NCBI RefSeq assembly: GCF_014646055.1
Contig: NZ_BMMS01000022.1
Location: 62,264 to 126,263 of the forward strand
Reading direction: 5' to 3'
DNA from: Wenjunlia tyrosinilytica
GTDB taxonomy: Bacteria > Actinomycetota > Actinomycetes > Streptomycetales > Streptomycetaceae
Length of the DNA stretch: 64,000 nt
In this document: positions 43,905 through 53,305 of the stretch, in pieces
Numbering within the stretch: the first letter of the stretch is position 1
How the letters are laid out: every line of letters starts with the position of its first letter
The notes under the pieces: model-generated
What the model saw: only the letters and a program-made list of their open reading frames with translations
Databases searched by the model: none
Told to the model about the DNA's origin: nothing
Translations under genes and position numbers: made by a program

Positions 43905-44675
43905 GTGGGTATCGCGATCGACTGGGACAGGCGCACCTGCGCTCGCCGGGGGCACATCACCTATGAGCCCTCGGAACCGCTCCTGCGTGAAAGGCTCCAT
44001 GCCGCGACCGCCATGGGTGTGGCCTGGCGCTGCCTGCGCTGCGGAGACTTCGCGCTCGGCACACCCCATGGGTCCGGGCCCGCCTCCGACGCCCCGCTCG
44101 TGCCCCGGGGCAGGGCGCTGCGCGACTTGATCATCCTGCGCTTCATCGCGGTGGAACGCGCCCTGCGCGGAGTGTTCGTCCTGCTGGTCGCCTTCGCCGT
44201 CTGGCGGTTCAGCAACAGCCGTGGCTCCGTGCACCGGTTCTTCGAGGAGAATCTGACCGTCTTCCGGCCGGTCGCCCAGCACTTCCACTACGACCTCGAC
44301 CACTCACCCGTGGTCGACTCGATCCGCAGGGTCTTCGAGTACCAGCGCTCCACCCTGCTGATCGTGGCGGTCGCGCTGTTCGTCTACGCGGCCATCGAGC
44401 TCATCGAGGGCGTGGGGCTGTGGATGGCCAAGCGGTGGGCCGAGTACCTGGCCGTCGTGGCGACGGCGGCGTTTCTGCCGCTGGAGGTGTACGAGGTGGT
44501 GGAGAAGGCCAGTTGGTTCAAGGCCGCCACTTTGGTGCTCAACATCCTCGCCGTGCTGTACATCCTGCTGTCCAAGCGGCTGTTCGGACTGCGGGGCGGC
44601 CGCGAGGCCTTCGACGCCGAGCGGCACAGCGCGTCGCTCCTGGAAGTCGAAGTGGCGGCCGGAGCGACTGTCTGA
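43905..44675 (+). CDS. DUF2127 membrane protein with N-terminal CxxC module
   Basis: 256 residues. The first 60 hold CARRGH and WRCLRCGDFALG, a small Zn-ribbon-like segment. The rest is the DUF2127 membrane domain with four helices (IAVERALRGVFVLLVAFAVW, LLIVAVALFVYAAIELIEGV, YLAVVATAAFLPLEVYEVVE, LVLNILAVLYILL). Function unknown. It stands alone, with a gene-free 288 bases before it. Confidence 0.82.
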   Translation: MGIAIDWDRRTCARRGHITYEPSEPLLRERLHAATAMGVAWRCLRCGDFALGTPHGSGPASDAPLVPRGRALRDLIILRFIAVERALRGVFVLLVAFAVWRFSNSRGSVHRFFEENLTVFRPVAQHFHYDLDHSPVVDSIRRVFEYQRSTLLIVAVALFVYAAIELIEGVGLWMAKRWAEYLAVVATAAFLPLEVYEVVEKASWFKAATLVLNILAVLYILLSKRLFGLRGGREAFDAERHSASLLEVEVAAGATV

Positions 44676-45022
44676 GCCGTGCGCACCGGCGTGCGCCGGT
44701 GTGCGCGCGGCGACCGCTGCGCGCGGAGGCCGAATCCCGTTGCAGGCCGGAGGCCGAAGGAGCCTCGTTGCCCGCGCTCGCCTGTGTCCGCGTCCGCGGC
44801 CGGTGCCGACTCGTCGCGCTGACCTGCGCGCATTCGGGTGGGAGACGGCCGGATCCAGGGGCTGCCCGCCTCGACCGAGGCGGACGGTGAACAGCGTTTC
44901 CGGCCACCTGCGCCTGCCTCACGAGACAGACTTGAGATCGAATGGAGGGTGACGGACCACCCTGATCCGGTAGCTCATTCGCTCGGCGGATTGCGCGAGA
45001 ACGGTAGCGAAAGGGGTCCGGT
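44676..45022. other. gene-free region ahead of the cluster regulator
   Basis: A GC-rich hairpin at 44681-44706 (GCGCACCGGC / GCCGGTGTGCGC) probably ends the DUF2127 transcript. No coding frame and no clear promoter were found in the rest. Confidence 0.5.
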
Positions 45023-45532
45023 GTGGAGGTCAAGGTGTTGCGGTGGCCGTCCGAGGCCGAGCAACGGGCGGCCTGCAGGGCGCGAGGAGTGCCCTGTCTG
45101 ATGGTCCTCGAAGGGCGGGAGGTGTCGGCGCCGACCGGCCTCAATGTCCTCGAGGACTGGGTGCGGCCGCCCATAACCAGAGAGGATTTCTGGGCACGAC
45201 GGGCGACACTCCAGGCCCGTGCGCAGGCCGGGGCGATACCCAGCATCGACGGTGAGGGCGTGCTCCGGTTCGGCGGCCGCAGGCTCTCCCTCTCCCCGGC
45301 GGAGGCGGAGCTGATGCGGGTGCTCGTCGAGTCGTTCCAGGAGGTCGTGCCGAGGGAGACACTCATCCAGCAGGTCTGGCCGGACGACGGCCAGCCGCGC
45401 CGCAACGCGTTGGACCTGCGCATCCTGCGGCTGCGGCGCAGGCTCAGCTGCCTTCAGCTGTCCATCCGCACCGCCTGGGGGCGCGGCTATCTGCTCGACC
45501 TCCGCGATCCCCGCGAAGAACTCGTCGGCTGA
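45023..45532 (+). CDS. winged-helix transcriptional regulator (OmpR-type DNA-binding domain)
   Basis: 169 residues from a GTG. Residues 1-80 are an N-terminal domain I do not recognise (VLRWPSEAEQRAACRARGVP). Residues 80-165 are a Trans_reg_C winged helix: LSPAEAELMRVLVESFQEVV, ETLIQQVWPDD, RNALDLRILRLRRRL, IRTAWGRGYLLD. No receiver domain. It lies at the edge of the NRPS cluster, 32 bases from the convergent end of the leftward arm, and is a good candidate cluster regulator. Confidence 0.85.
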   Translation: MEVKVLRWPSEAEQRAACRARGVPCLMVLEGREVSAPTGLNVLEDWVRPPITREDFWARRATLQARAQAGAIPSIDGEGVLRFGGRRLSLSPAEAELMRVLVESFQEVVPRETLIQQVWPDDGQPRRNALDLRILRLRRRLSCLQLSIRTAWGRGYLLDLRDPREELVG

Positions 45533-45564
45533 CCCGCTGACCCGCTGATTCGCTGCCTCGTCGC

Positions 45565-47082
45565 TCAGGTCCCCGACGCCAGTTCCGTGAGCCGCCGCTC
45601 CACCAGATCGGCCAGCTCCCGTGCCCGCTGCTGCGGGACATCGGCCGGGCGGTATGCCAGCGAACCGCGCACCCCCGCATCCTCAGTGGTCAGCTCGAGG
45701 CTCAGCGACGACTTGGCGTGTCCGAAGTCCAGGTCGGCCACCCCCGTGCAGCCGGGCGGCAGCGCCTGGCCGTCGTCCTCGTCCAGGGTCAGCCGCACCC
45801 TGATGTCCTGGTCCTGCACCCCCGCCCGCCCGGTCAGCGCCCCGAACACGGTCTCGAAGGGGGCGTCCCCGTCACCCAGCGCCTCCACGAGGCGGTCCCG
45901 CGTCACGGCCACCAGCTCCGCGGACGAGCGGCCCGCGGCCGCCGGGACCGGCACGACCAGCGTATTGGCGAGATTTCCCAGGACCCCTGCCAGCTCCGGG
46001 CGATGACGGCCCGAGGTGCAGCAGCCCACGGCCACCTCGTCCCGGTCGTGGAAGCGCGCCACCACCGAACCCCAGGCCGCCAGGACCACCGCGAACAAGG
46101 TGGTGCCCGCGGCACGGGCGACCCGCGCCAGCCCCGGACCGACCTGCTCGCCGATCCGCAGGACGATCCGCTCCCCGGCGCGGTCCCCGTGGTCGGGCAT
46201 CGCCAGCACCGTCTCGGCCCGGAGCACGCGGGCCCGGCGGCGCGCCTGCTCGGCGATCAGCCCCGAACGGGCGCTCTCGCGCTGCCACTCGGCGACATCA
46301 CGCAGGCGCAACTGCTCCGGTCCGCCGTCCTGCCTGTCCTCGGGCCCCACGGCGCCCGGCTCCTCGGCAGCGCCGCCCCCCAGCTCGGAGCACAGCTCCG
46401 GCAGGAGAACGGTGCGCAGGCCGTAGCGGTCGCACGCGATGTCGTGCGCCACCACCGACAGCAGCACGGCGGACGGCCGCGCGTCGATCACCCGGCAGCG
46501 CACCGGCGGCCGGTCCAGGCAGAACCGCTCCCGGCCGTCGGCCAGCGCCGACTCCACGGCCCGGCGCAGCGCCCCGTCCTCGTCGGCGGCCTCCAACGAG
46601 AGGTGCCGCACCGGCAGTTCGCCCGCGTCCAGCACCCGCACCCGCACGGAGCCGCCGGCCGAGGCGTCGGCGAGGTAAGCGCTGCGCAGGACCTCGTGCC
46701 GCTCGGCGGCGCGGGAGACGGCGGCCGCCAGCGCCCGCGGATCGGTCCTCGGCCCGAACCGGAAGACGATCCCGGCGTGGTAGAAGTCCCCGTCGTCGCC
46801 GCCGGCGTGCAGCCGCCACAGCGCTTCCTGTTTGACGGTGACGGCGTCCGGATCGCCTGCCGCCCGCTCCGGACCGCTGTCCAGATAGTGCAGCAGTCCG
46901 CGCTCGGCCAACTGCGCGGCCAGCAGCGCCCGTTTGGCCGGGGACAGCGCCCGCATCCTCGCCCGCAGGTCCGCGCCCACATCCGGCGCGGCGTCCGGGA
47001 CAGCGGCGGGGGCGCCCGTTGCCGCTCCCACGGCCGTTCCCGCGCTCGTTCCCGTTTCCGCGCCCGCTCCGGTGACCGTCAA
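45565..47082 (-). CDS. stand-alone NRPS condensation-like domain, degenerate active site
   Basis: 505 residues from a TTG a few bases after the previous stop. A 75-residue Ala/Gly-rich lead is followed by a full condensation fold (VTVKQEALWRLHAGGDDGDF, FHDRDEVAVGCCTSGRHR, GNLANTLVVPVPA). The HHxxxDG motif is replaced by HDIACDR at about residues 211-217, so the second, catalytic His is Asp and the Gly is Arg. It is probably unable to condense in the normal way and may act as a scaffold, docking or recruitment domain. Last gene of the leftward NRPS arm. Confidence 0.85.
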   Translation of the reverse strand: MTVTGAGAETGTSAGTAVGAATGAPAAVPDAAPDVGADLRARMRALSPAKRALLAAQLAERGLLHYLDSGPERAAGDPDAVTVKQEALWRLHAGGDDGDFYHAGIVFRFGPRTDPRALAAAVSRAAERHEVLRSAYLADASAGGSVRVRVLDAGELPVRHLSLEAADEDGALRRAVESALADGRERFCLDRPPVRCRVIDARPSAVLLSVVAHDIACDRYGLRTVLLPELCSELGGGAAEEPGAVGPEDRQDGGPEQLRLRDVAEWQRESARSGLIAEQARRRARVLRAETVLAMPDHGDRAGERIVLRIGEQVGPGLARVARAAGTTLFAVVLAAWGSVVARFHDRDEVAVGCCTSGRHRPELAGVLGNLANTLVVPVPAAAGRSSAELVAVTRDRLVEALGDGDAPFETVFGALTGRAGVQDQDIRVRLTLDEDDGQALPPGCTGVADLDFGHAKSSLSLELTTEDAGVRGSLAYRPADVPQQRARELADLVERRLTELASGT

Positions 47083-47087
47083 CGCCG

Positions 47088-50000
47088 TCAGCCCCCGACC
47101 TCGTCGTCCGGCAGCGCGGCCACCTCGGCGAGCAGGGCCTGCGCGGTGGCCCCGGCGTCACGGTGCCGGTCGATCGCTGCGGCGAGGTCGGCGATCGCGC
47201 TCGACTCCAGCCAGGCCCGCAGCGGCAACCGCACCCCGAACCGCCGCCTGACCGCGGCGATCACCCGAGTGGCCAGCAGGGAGTTGCCGCCCACGCTGAA
47301 GAAGTCGTCCAGGACACCCGGATTGGGCAGACCCAGCACCTCCTGCCAGATCGCGGCCACCGCCCGCTCGGTCTCCGTGCGGGGCGGCACCGCGTGGCTG
47401 AGCTGTTCGCTGATGCTGCTCTCCGGCCGGGGAAGCGCCTTGCGCTCGATCTTGCCCGTGGGCCCGAGAGGGAAGGCGTCCAGCAGGGAGACCGAGGTCG
47501 GCACCATGTAACTGGGCACCCTGGTCGCCAGGAAGGCTCTCAGCTCGGCCGCGTCGAGACTGTCGTCGGAGGGCACGACATAGGCGGCCAGGCTCCGTTC
47601 GCTGCCCTCGCCCCACGGCACCACCAGGCACTCGCGGACCTTGGGGTGCTCGGTGATCTCGGCCTCGACCTCCAGCAGTTCGATCCTGATGCCCCGGATC
47701 TTCACCTGGTGGTCGCTGCGTCCGAGGAAGTGCAGATGACCGTCGGGCAGCAGCAGCGCCACGTCCCCGGTGCGGTACAGCCTGCGCCCGCCGCCCCCGA
47801 AGGGGTCGGGGATGAAGCGGTCGGCGGTCAGACCCGGCCGTCCCAGGTACCCCCGGGTGACGCTGTCGCCGCCGATGTAGACCTCGCCGCGGGCGCCGTA
47901 CGGCACCGGTTCGAGATTGCGGTCCAGTACATGGGTCGCCGTGTTGTTGATGGGCCGCCCGGAGCGGATGAACGGCAGGTCGGCGCCGCGCGGGACCACG
48001 TAGTAGGTGGAGTCGATGGACACCTCGGTGACGCCGTACAGATTGATCAGCTCGGCGTCCAGCAGCTCGTGGAAGCGGTCGGCCAGCGTGGTCGGAATGG
48101 GCTCGCCGCTGGCGAAGACGTACCGCAGGAGATGGCACTCGCCCGCGTCCTCGGCCGTCAGGAACGTCTGGAGCATCGCCGGGACGAAGTGCAGCGTCGT
48201 CACCCGCTCGGTGCGGATCAGCTCGGTGAAGCGGTTGAGGTCCAGATGCAGCCGCGGCGGGGCCAGGATCGCACGAGCCCCGACGAACAGCGGCCAGAAC
48301 AGCTCCCACACCGCCGCGTCGAAGCTGTACGCCGTCCACTGCAGGGCCGCGTCCTCGGGCCCCAGCGGGTACAGATGGCTGATCCACCAGACGAAGTTGA
48401 CCGCGCCACCGTGCTCGATCAGCACCCCCTTGGGGCGGCCGGTCGACCCCGAGGTGTACATCACATAGGCGAGATCGCCCGGACGGACCCCGGTCTCGGG
48501 CCGGGTGTCGGGGCAGTGCGCCCACAGGGCCGGCTCGTCCAGCGCGACCACACCGCGCACCGAGGGCAGCTTGCCGATCAGGTGGCTCTCGACCAGCACC
48601 ACCGGGCAGTCCAGGTCCTCGGCCAGGTAGTGGAGCCGGTCCGGGGGGAAGGACGGGTCCAACGGGGCGTAGGCGCCACCCGCCTTGAGGATCGCCAGGA
48701 TGGCGATGTTCAGGGCGAAGCCCGGTTCCGCGCACAGGCCGACGATCGTGCCGGGGACGACGCCCAGGTCCACCAGGTGGTTGGCCAGCCGGTTGGCGCG
48801 CCGCTCCATCTCGCCGTAGTCCAGGCTCTGCCCGTCGAAGACGAGGGCGGTGCGGTCCGGGGTGCGGTCCACCTGCTCCTCGACCAGTTGGTGCAGGCAG
48901 CGGTCGCTGGGATAGGCGACCGCGGTGGCGTTGTGCTCGGACGGTGCGGCCAGACCCCGCGCGCCCACCAGCGGCAGCGTGTCAATGGGCTTATCGGGAG
49001 TGGCCGCGGCCCCGGTGAGCACGGCCGCGGTGCAGCGCACCAGCCGCTCCACATGGTCGGCGTCGGTCACCGCCGGGTCGAAGCCCGCGACCAGCGCCAG
49101 GGTGTCACCGGAGTCCTCCACGCCGAGATGCAGCGGAGCGGTGCTGCTCGACGTCGGGGGCAGGACGGCGTCGTCACGGGCGTCGACCACGCTGTCGTAG
49201 AGCGCGACGCTGCGCTCGGCGCCGGTCAGGTCGTTGAGCGCGGCGCCCGGCAGATGGCCGAGCTCCCTGGCCTTCTCCATCCACTCGGAGCGGTCCGTCA
49301 GCCACGCGGCGGTGGAGGTGCCGTCGAGGAGGAACGGCGCCGGCAGGACTCGCTCGAAGGGGCCCAGGGCGTTCTTCAGACCGGGTGGGCGGGTGTCGAC
49401 GAGGAGTCCGACCACGGCGAGCGGTTCATTGCGGAACCGTGCCACGACCGAAGCCCAGGAGGCGGCGGTCAGCCGCAGCACGCACGAGCGTGTCGCCCAG
49501 GCCAGCTCACGCACCGCGGCCGTCTCCTGGGACGACAGCTCGACGCGCACGGTAGTGGAGCGGTCGGAACGCTCGTCGTCGGCGGCGAACAGCGGGGCCG
49601 GACCGCTGACTTCGGCGAGGGCGGCCTTCCAGAACGCCACTTCCTCCGGAGAAGCGCCGTCCTGGTGCTCCGGCAGGCCGCTCAGGTACGCGTCGAGGCA
49701 CGGGCGCTCCAGCACCCGGCCTCCCTCGGCCACCGCGGCGAGGTCGCCGAGCAGGAGGTGGGCGGCCAGGTCGTCGAGCAGGAGCGGATGGTAGGTGAGC
49801 ACGGCCTCGGCCGAGTCGGGCAGCCACAGCAGGCGCAGCAGCGGGCCGTCGAGTTCGGCGGGGAAGCCTTCCCGAAGGTCCCTCTCGGCGGCACCGGGGC
49901 CGTCCGACGTCGTGAACGGGGGCTCGGTGGCACCCGGTACCTGCGTCGGGCGCTCACCGTCCCAGGTGAGTCGAGCCGCGAGGACGGGCCTGGCGGCCAG

Positions 50001-50183
50001 CAGGCGGTGCCAGGCGGTGCGCACCTCGGCCTGCCCGCTCCCCGCGGGAAGCCCGATCCTGGCCTGGCGGGCGAGTCCGTGGGAGGTGCCGTCGAGTGCG
50101 GCGGAGACCAGTACGTCCTGCTGGGCGGCGGACAGGGGGAGGGCGGTGGGCGCCGGGCCCGCCGCGTCGGGGTTCACTGCCAT
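47088..50183 (-). CDS. NRPS C*-A-PCP module, predicted serine
   Basis: 1031 residues, GGAGG before the ATG, which overlaps the preceding stop. C region (about 15-430) carries HPLLLDD in place of HHxxxDG. The A domain (about 450-935) is complete: YVMYTSGSTGRPKG, FDAAVWELFWPL, INLYGVTEVSID, YRTGD, RSDHQVKIRGIRIE, GPTGKIERKAL. Read against the PheA scheme, the ten pocket residues are D-A-W-H-F-S-L-I-D-K, close to the known serine codes DVWHFSLVDK/DVWHLSLIDK. The PCP Ser is in FFSVGGNSLLAT. Intact loading capability with an inactive-looking C domain. Confidence 0.9.
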   Translation of the reverse strand: MAVNPDAAGPAPTALPLSAAQQDVLVSAALDGTSHGLARQARIGLPAGSGQAEVRTAWHRLLAARPVLAARLTWDGERPTQVPGATEPPFTTSDGPGAAERDLREGFPAELDGPLLRLLWLPDSAEAVLTYHPLLLDDLAAHLLLGDLAAVAEGGRVLERPCLDAYLSGLPEHQDGASPEEVAFWKAALAEVSGPAPLFAADDERSDRSTTVRVELSSQETAAVRELAWATRSCVLRLTAASWASVVARFRNEPLAVVGLLVDTRPPGLKNALGPFERVLPAPFLLDGTSTAAWLTDRSEWMEKARELGHLPGAALNDLTGAERSVALYDSVVDARDDAVLPPTSSSTAPLHLGVEDSGDTLALVAGFDPAVTDADHVERLVRCTAAVLTGAAATPDKPIDTLPLVGARGLAAPSEHNATAVAYPSDRCLHQLVEEQVDRTPDRTALVFDGQSLDYGEMERRANRLANHLVDLGVVPGTIVGLCAEPGFALNIAILAILKAGGAYAPLDPSFPPDRLHYLAEDLDCPVVLVESHLIGKLPSVRGVVALDEPALWAHCPDTRPETGVRPGDLAYVMYTSGSTGRPKGVLIEHGGAVNFVWWISHLYPLGPEDAALQWTAYSFDAAVWELFWPLFVGARAILAPPRLHLDLNRFTELIRTERVTTLHFVPAMLQTFLTAEDAGECHLLRYVFASGEPIPTTLADRFHELLDAELINLYGVTEVSIDSTYYVVPRGADLPFIRSGRPINNTATHVLDRNLEPVPYGARGEVYIGGDSVTRGYLGRPGLTADRFIPDPFGGGGRRLYRTGDVALLLPDGHLHFLGRSDHQVKIRGIRIELLEVEAEITEHPKVRECLVVPWGEGSERSLAAYVVPSDDSLDAAELRAFLATRVPSYMVPTSVSLLDAFPLGPTGKIERKALPRPESSISEQLSHAVPPRTETERAVAAIWQEVLGLPNPGVLDDFFSVGGNSLLATRVIAAVRRRFGVRLPLRAWLESSAIADLAAAIDRHRDAGATAQALLAEVAALPDDEVGG

Positions 50184-53100
50184 CGTGGCCTCCGGTCGGT
50201 GTCGGTGGGCTCGGGGAGTGCTTCCAGCGTGGAGAGCAGGTCGCCGACGGTGTCCAAGTCCTGCTCCCTCGTGGCGCCGGCCCGGTCCAGCAGCTCGGCG
50301 AGCCGCCGGACCGTGGGGGAGACGAAGAAGTCGGCCAGCGGGATGTCCACGCCGTGCAGGGCGCGGACCCGCACCAGCGCCTGGATGAGCTGGAGTGACG
50401 TACCGCCGAGTTCGAAGAAGTTGTCGTCGCGGCCGACCCGGGGCACCGCGAGCAGCGGGGCGAGGACGGTGTCGGCCAGCTCGCGTTCGATGCCGTCGGC
50501 CGGGGGTTCGTAGGGGCGGGCGTCGGCCTGGGCGGCGCGTTCCGCCAACCGCCGAGCTCCTCTTGGGTCCTGGCCGTGCCGTTCGTCGGCGGCGAGGACG
50601 CGCTCGGGGACGGCGGCGGGCGGCAGCAGCTCCGCCAACGACTCGCCCACGTCCGAGGGCGGTGCCGGGAGCTGCTGCCCGGGGGCCGGCCGAACGACCG
50701 CGTAGGGGTGTTCGGCGCGGCCCCACTCCAGCGGATGGGCCCCCGCCACCGCTGGAGCGCCGGTCCGCCCGGTCACGGCTGCGGCGATGTCGTCCGCCAG
50801 GACGGTGCGGCCCCCCACGGACACCCGGTCCTCGGGGAGACCGGCGAGGGTGAGCCCGCCGTCGGGGCCGACCCGCACCAGCGCCCCGGTACGGGCCATG
50901 CGGCTGCCGGGCGGACCGAACGGGTTGGGGCGCAGGCGGTCCGCCGTGGCGGCGGCGTCGCCGGGGTATCCGGAGCCGGGATCGGCGGCGGCCCACACCG
51001 TGCCGGTGCCCCCGGCGAGGACGGGCGCCAGGTCGTCATTGAGCACGAACAGCCGTGCGGCGTCTGTCACTTCAAGGGTGTCCGAACCGGCCAGTACGGC
51101 ATCGGGAGCCTCGGCCGCCCACCATCTGCGGAACACCGGCAGTCCGTCGGGGCCGCCCTCCCCGGCCAGCAGGGGCTCGGTCCTTCGCCGGTACGCGGCC
51201 CGCAGCCCCAGCAGGTGGACGGGTACGGACCCGGCCAGTTCGACGGGGAGCGCGGCGACGGTGGCCCCGGCGTCCGCCAGGGCGTCGAACCGGTCGTCGG
51301 CGCGGGCGTCCTGGTCGGGCAGGACGAGGGCCGCGCCCGAGCGGGCGGCTGCCAGCACGGCGACGGCGGCGTCCTCGCTTCCCCAGGTGAAGTCCGGGGC
51401 GAGGACGTCCTCGCGGGTCAGGCCCAGCAGGCGGCGATGGGCGTCGGCCGCACGGCGCAGTACGGCGGTCGGCAGGCGCAGGAGGCGGGGACGGGGACGG
51501 GCGCGCAGACCCACGAGGAGGGCCCCGGCGTCGTCGTCCCCCTCGCCGGTGGCCGCAATCGGTGCCAGGGCGGTCACCTCGCCGTTGGGCCGCAGCCTCA
51601 GATGCGGACGTGCGCCTTCCTCGACGGTCTCGGTCCAGGTTAGGGGGTCCCTCGGGTCATGGACCAGCACATCAACGCCCGCGGCGAGCGCCGCCAGGAG
51701 GGCGCCCACGGTGTCTGCGGTGCCGTCGGCGGTGAGGACGACCACCGTCCCCGCTCCCGCTCCGGCGGTGCGCAGGGCGTCTCGTACGCGCTCCATGTGG
51801 GCGGTGGTGTCCGCCGCCGACCGGCCGGCGCGGGAGCCGAGGACCACCGTGTCGCGGGGCGCGCGGTCGCCCCAGGCCGCCATGCCGTCACCGTACGAGG
51901 GGAGTTCTCGCGAGGCCGGGCGTGCGGTCGGCAGTGGATCGGATCCATGTCCCGTGAGAACGCGGCCGGTCGCCGTCAACAGCGCGTCGATCGTGGCGTC
52001 GTCGAACAGATGCGGCCGGTACTGGGCGGTGAGTTCGCGAGAGGAGCCGCCCGCCGTCCTGCTCTCGACCAGTACCAGTTCCACGTCGAAGGTCGGGACC
52101 GGGCTCTGGAGCAGGCGGACGCGGCTGCCGCCCCCGCCGATGCCCGGTGGCTCCAGGACCACGGCGTCCAGGCCCATGGGCAGGAAGGGCTCGGCACCCG
52201 GTGCGCGCTGTCCCAGCTCGGGCAGCCCGGCGATCGGGAACGACTCGTCGGCCAGCCCGGCCACCGCCTTCTCGGCACGGCCGAGCAGGGCCGTCGCGTC
52301 CGTTCCGGAGGCGATGTCGAACGCCACCGCCGCCGTCGTCGACAACTGGCCGATCAGGGCCCGGGTCGGTTCGGTGTGCCGCCCGCTCTCCCTCAGCCCC
52401 ACCCGCAGCGGGGAGGTGGCCCCCAGGCGCCGGAGCACCGTACCGGCGGCGGCCAGCAACGAGGCGGTGGGATCGCCGCCCTGTCCGCTGCCGCCGTGGC
52501 CGGTCGGGGAGTCGAGAGCCAAGCGGCGCACCGCGGACTCGGTCACCGGAGGTCCGGCGACCGGGGGCCGGTCGTACGGCAGCCGCGAGGCCCGGGGCCA
52601 ACCGAACCGCTCGGCGGCCCGCTCCGCGGCCTGCCTCAGCCGCTCCGGTGAGAACCGCCGCCGATGCCAGTGGGCGAAGTCCGCGAACCCGAAGGCTCCG
52701 GCCTCGGTCGGCCGGTTGTCGTAGAGGTCGGCGATCCGTGCGAACAGCGGTTGCAGGGACCGCCGGTCGAGCACCTGGCGGCTCGCGGCGACGAACAGGG
52801 CCGTGCCGGTGCCCCGTTCGACCACCGCGGCGCGCAGCGGGGAACCGCCTCGCGGGTCGAACGGTTCGGCCAGCAGGGCCGCCGTCACCGCGTCGTCCGT
52901 CACCGCGTCGTCCGTCACAGCGTCAGCGGCGGCCCCGTCCCCCGCCTCCCGCCAGTCGACCGAGGGACCCTGCCGCGGCAGCAGTACCAGCGAGCCGCCG
53001 CGTTCGCCGACGACCAGGTTCAACGCGTCGGTGATCCGGACCGCCGCCTTCACAGCGGCACGCAACCGCTGCCCGTCGAGCCTGCGTTCGCTCTCCATCA

Positions 53101-53305
53101 CACCCGCCGTCGCCAGCCGCCCCAGGTCCGGCACCGCCGAGGCCGCCGTGAACAGCCACTCCTGCTCCAGCGTCAGCGGAACCTCGGCGCCGGAGGGCCG
53201 AGGCCCCACGAACTCCAGACCGGCGGCTTCACGCGCCCTGCGGTTGACCACGGAGCGCAGTGCCCTGCGCCGAGCGGCCGGGTCGAGGCCGCGCTGCCCG
53301 CTCAC
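50174..53305 (-). CDS. NRPS C*-A*-PCP module with decayed adenylation domain
   Basis: 1043 residues; GTG overlaps the upstream stop (GTGA) with GGGAGG upstream. The C region has SRQVLDR where HHxxxDG belongs. The following ~440 residues have the length and order of an A domain but no A3 loop (GALLVGLRARPRPRLL in its place), no A7 TGD (RTGALVRVGPDGG), an altered A8 (GLPEDRVSVGGRTVLADDI) and no A10 Lys. The C-terminal PCP is sound (FFELGGTSLQLIQALVRV). The frame is open throughout with normal codon use, so it is a maintained protein, not a pseudogene. Its PCP must be charged in trans or stay empty. Confidence 0.85.
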   Translation of the reverse strand: MSGQRGLDPAARRRALRSVVNRRAREAAGLEFVGPRPSGAEVPLTLEQEWLFTAASAVPDLGRLATAGVMESERRLDGQRLRAAVKAAVRITDALNLVVGERGGSLVLLPRQGPSVDWREAGDGAAADAVTDDAVTDDAVTAALLAEPFDPRGGSPLRAAVVERGTGTALFVAASRQVLDRRSLQPLFARIADLYDNRPTEAGAFGFADFAHWHRRRFSPERLRQAAERAAERFGWPRASRLPYDRPPVAGPPVTESAVRRLALDSPTGHGGSGQGGDPTASLLAAAGTVLRRLGATSPLRVGLRESGRHTEPTRALIGQLSTTAAVAFDIASGTDATALLGRAEKAVAGLADESFPIAGLPELGQRAPGAEPFLPMGLDAVVLEPPGIGGGGSRVRLLQSPVPTFDVELVLVESRTAGGSSRELTAQYRPHLFDDATIDALLTATGRVLTGHGSDPLPTARPASRELPSYGDGMAAWGDRAPRDTVVLGSRAGRSAADTTAHMERVRDALRTAGAGAGTVVVLTADGTADTVGALLAALAAGVDVLVHDPRDPLTWTETVEEGARPHLRLRPNGEVTALAPIAATGEGDDDAGALLVGLRARPRPRLLRLPTAVLRRAADAHRRLLGLTREDVLAPDFTWGSEDAAVAVLAAARSGAALVLPDQDARADDRFDALADAGATVAALPVELAGSVPVHLLGLRAAYRRRTEPLLAGEGGPDGLPVFRRWWAAEAPDAVLAGSDTLEVTDAARLFVLNDDLAPVLAGGTGTVWAAADPGSGYPGDAAATADRLRPNPFGPPGSRMARTGALVRVGPDGGLTLAGLPEDRVSVGGRTVLADDIAAAVTGRTGAPAVAGAHPLEWGRAEHPYAVVRPAPGQQLPAPPSDVGESLAELLPPAAVPERVLAADERHGQDPRGARRLAERAAQADARPYEPPADGIERELADTVLAPLLAVPRVGRDDNFFELGGTSLQLIQALVRVRALHGVDIPLADFFVSPTVRRLAELLDRAGATREQDLDTVGDLLSTLEALPEPTDTDRRPRWQ

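Noticed and set aside
47163-50513. A 1116-codon plus-strand frame opposite the serine NRPS module
   Set aside because: Mirror of NRPS coding sequence; no NRPS or other motif in the predicted protein.
50174-53305. Calling the decayed-A NRPS gene a pseudogene
   Set aside because: The frame is uninterrupted for over 1000 codons, overlaps both neighbours at start/stop signals and ends in a sound carrier domain.
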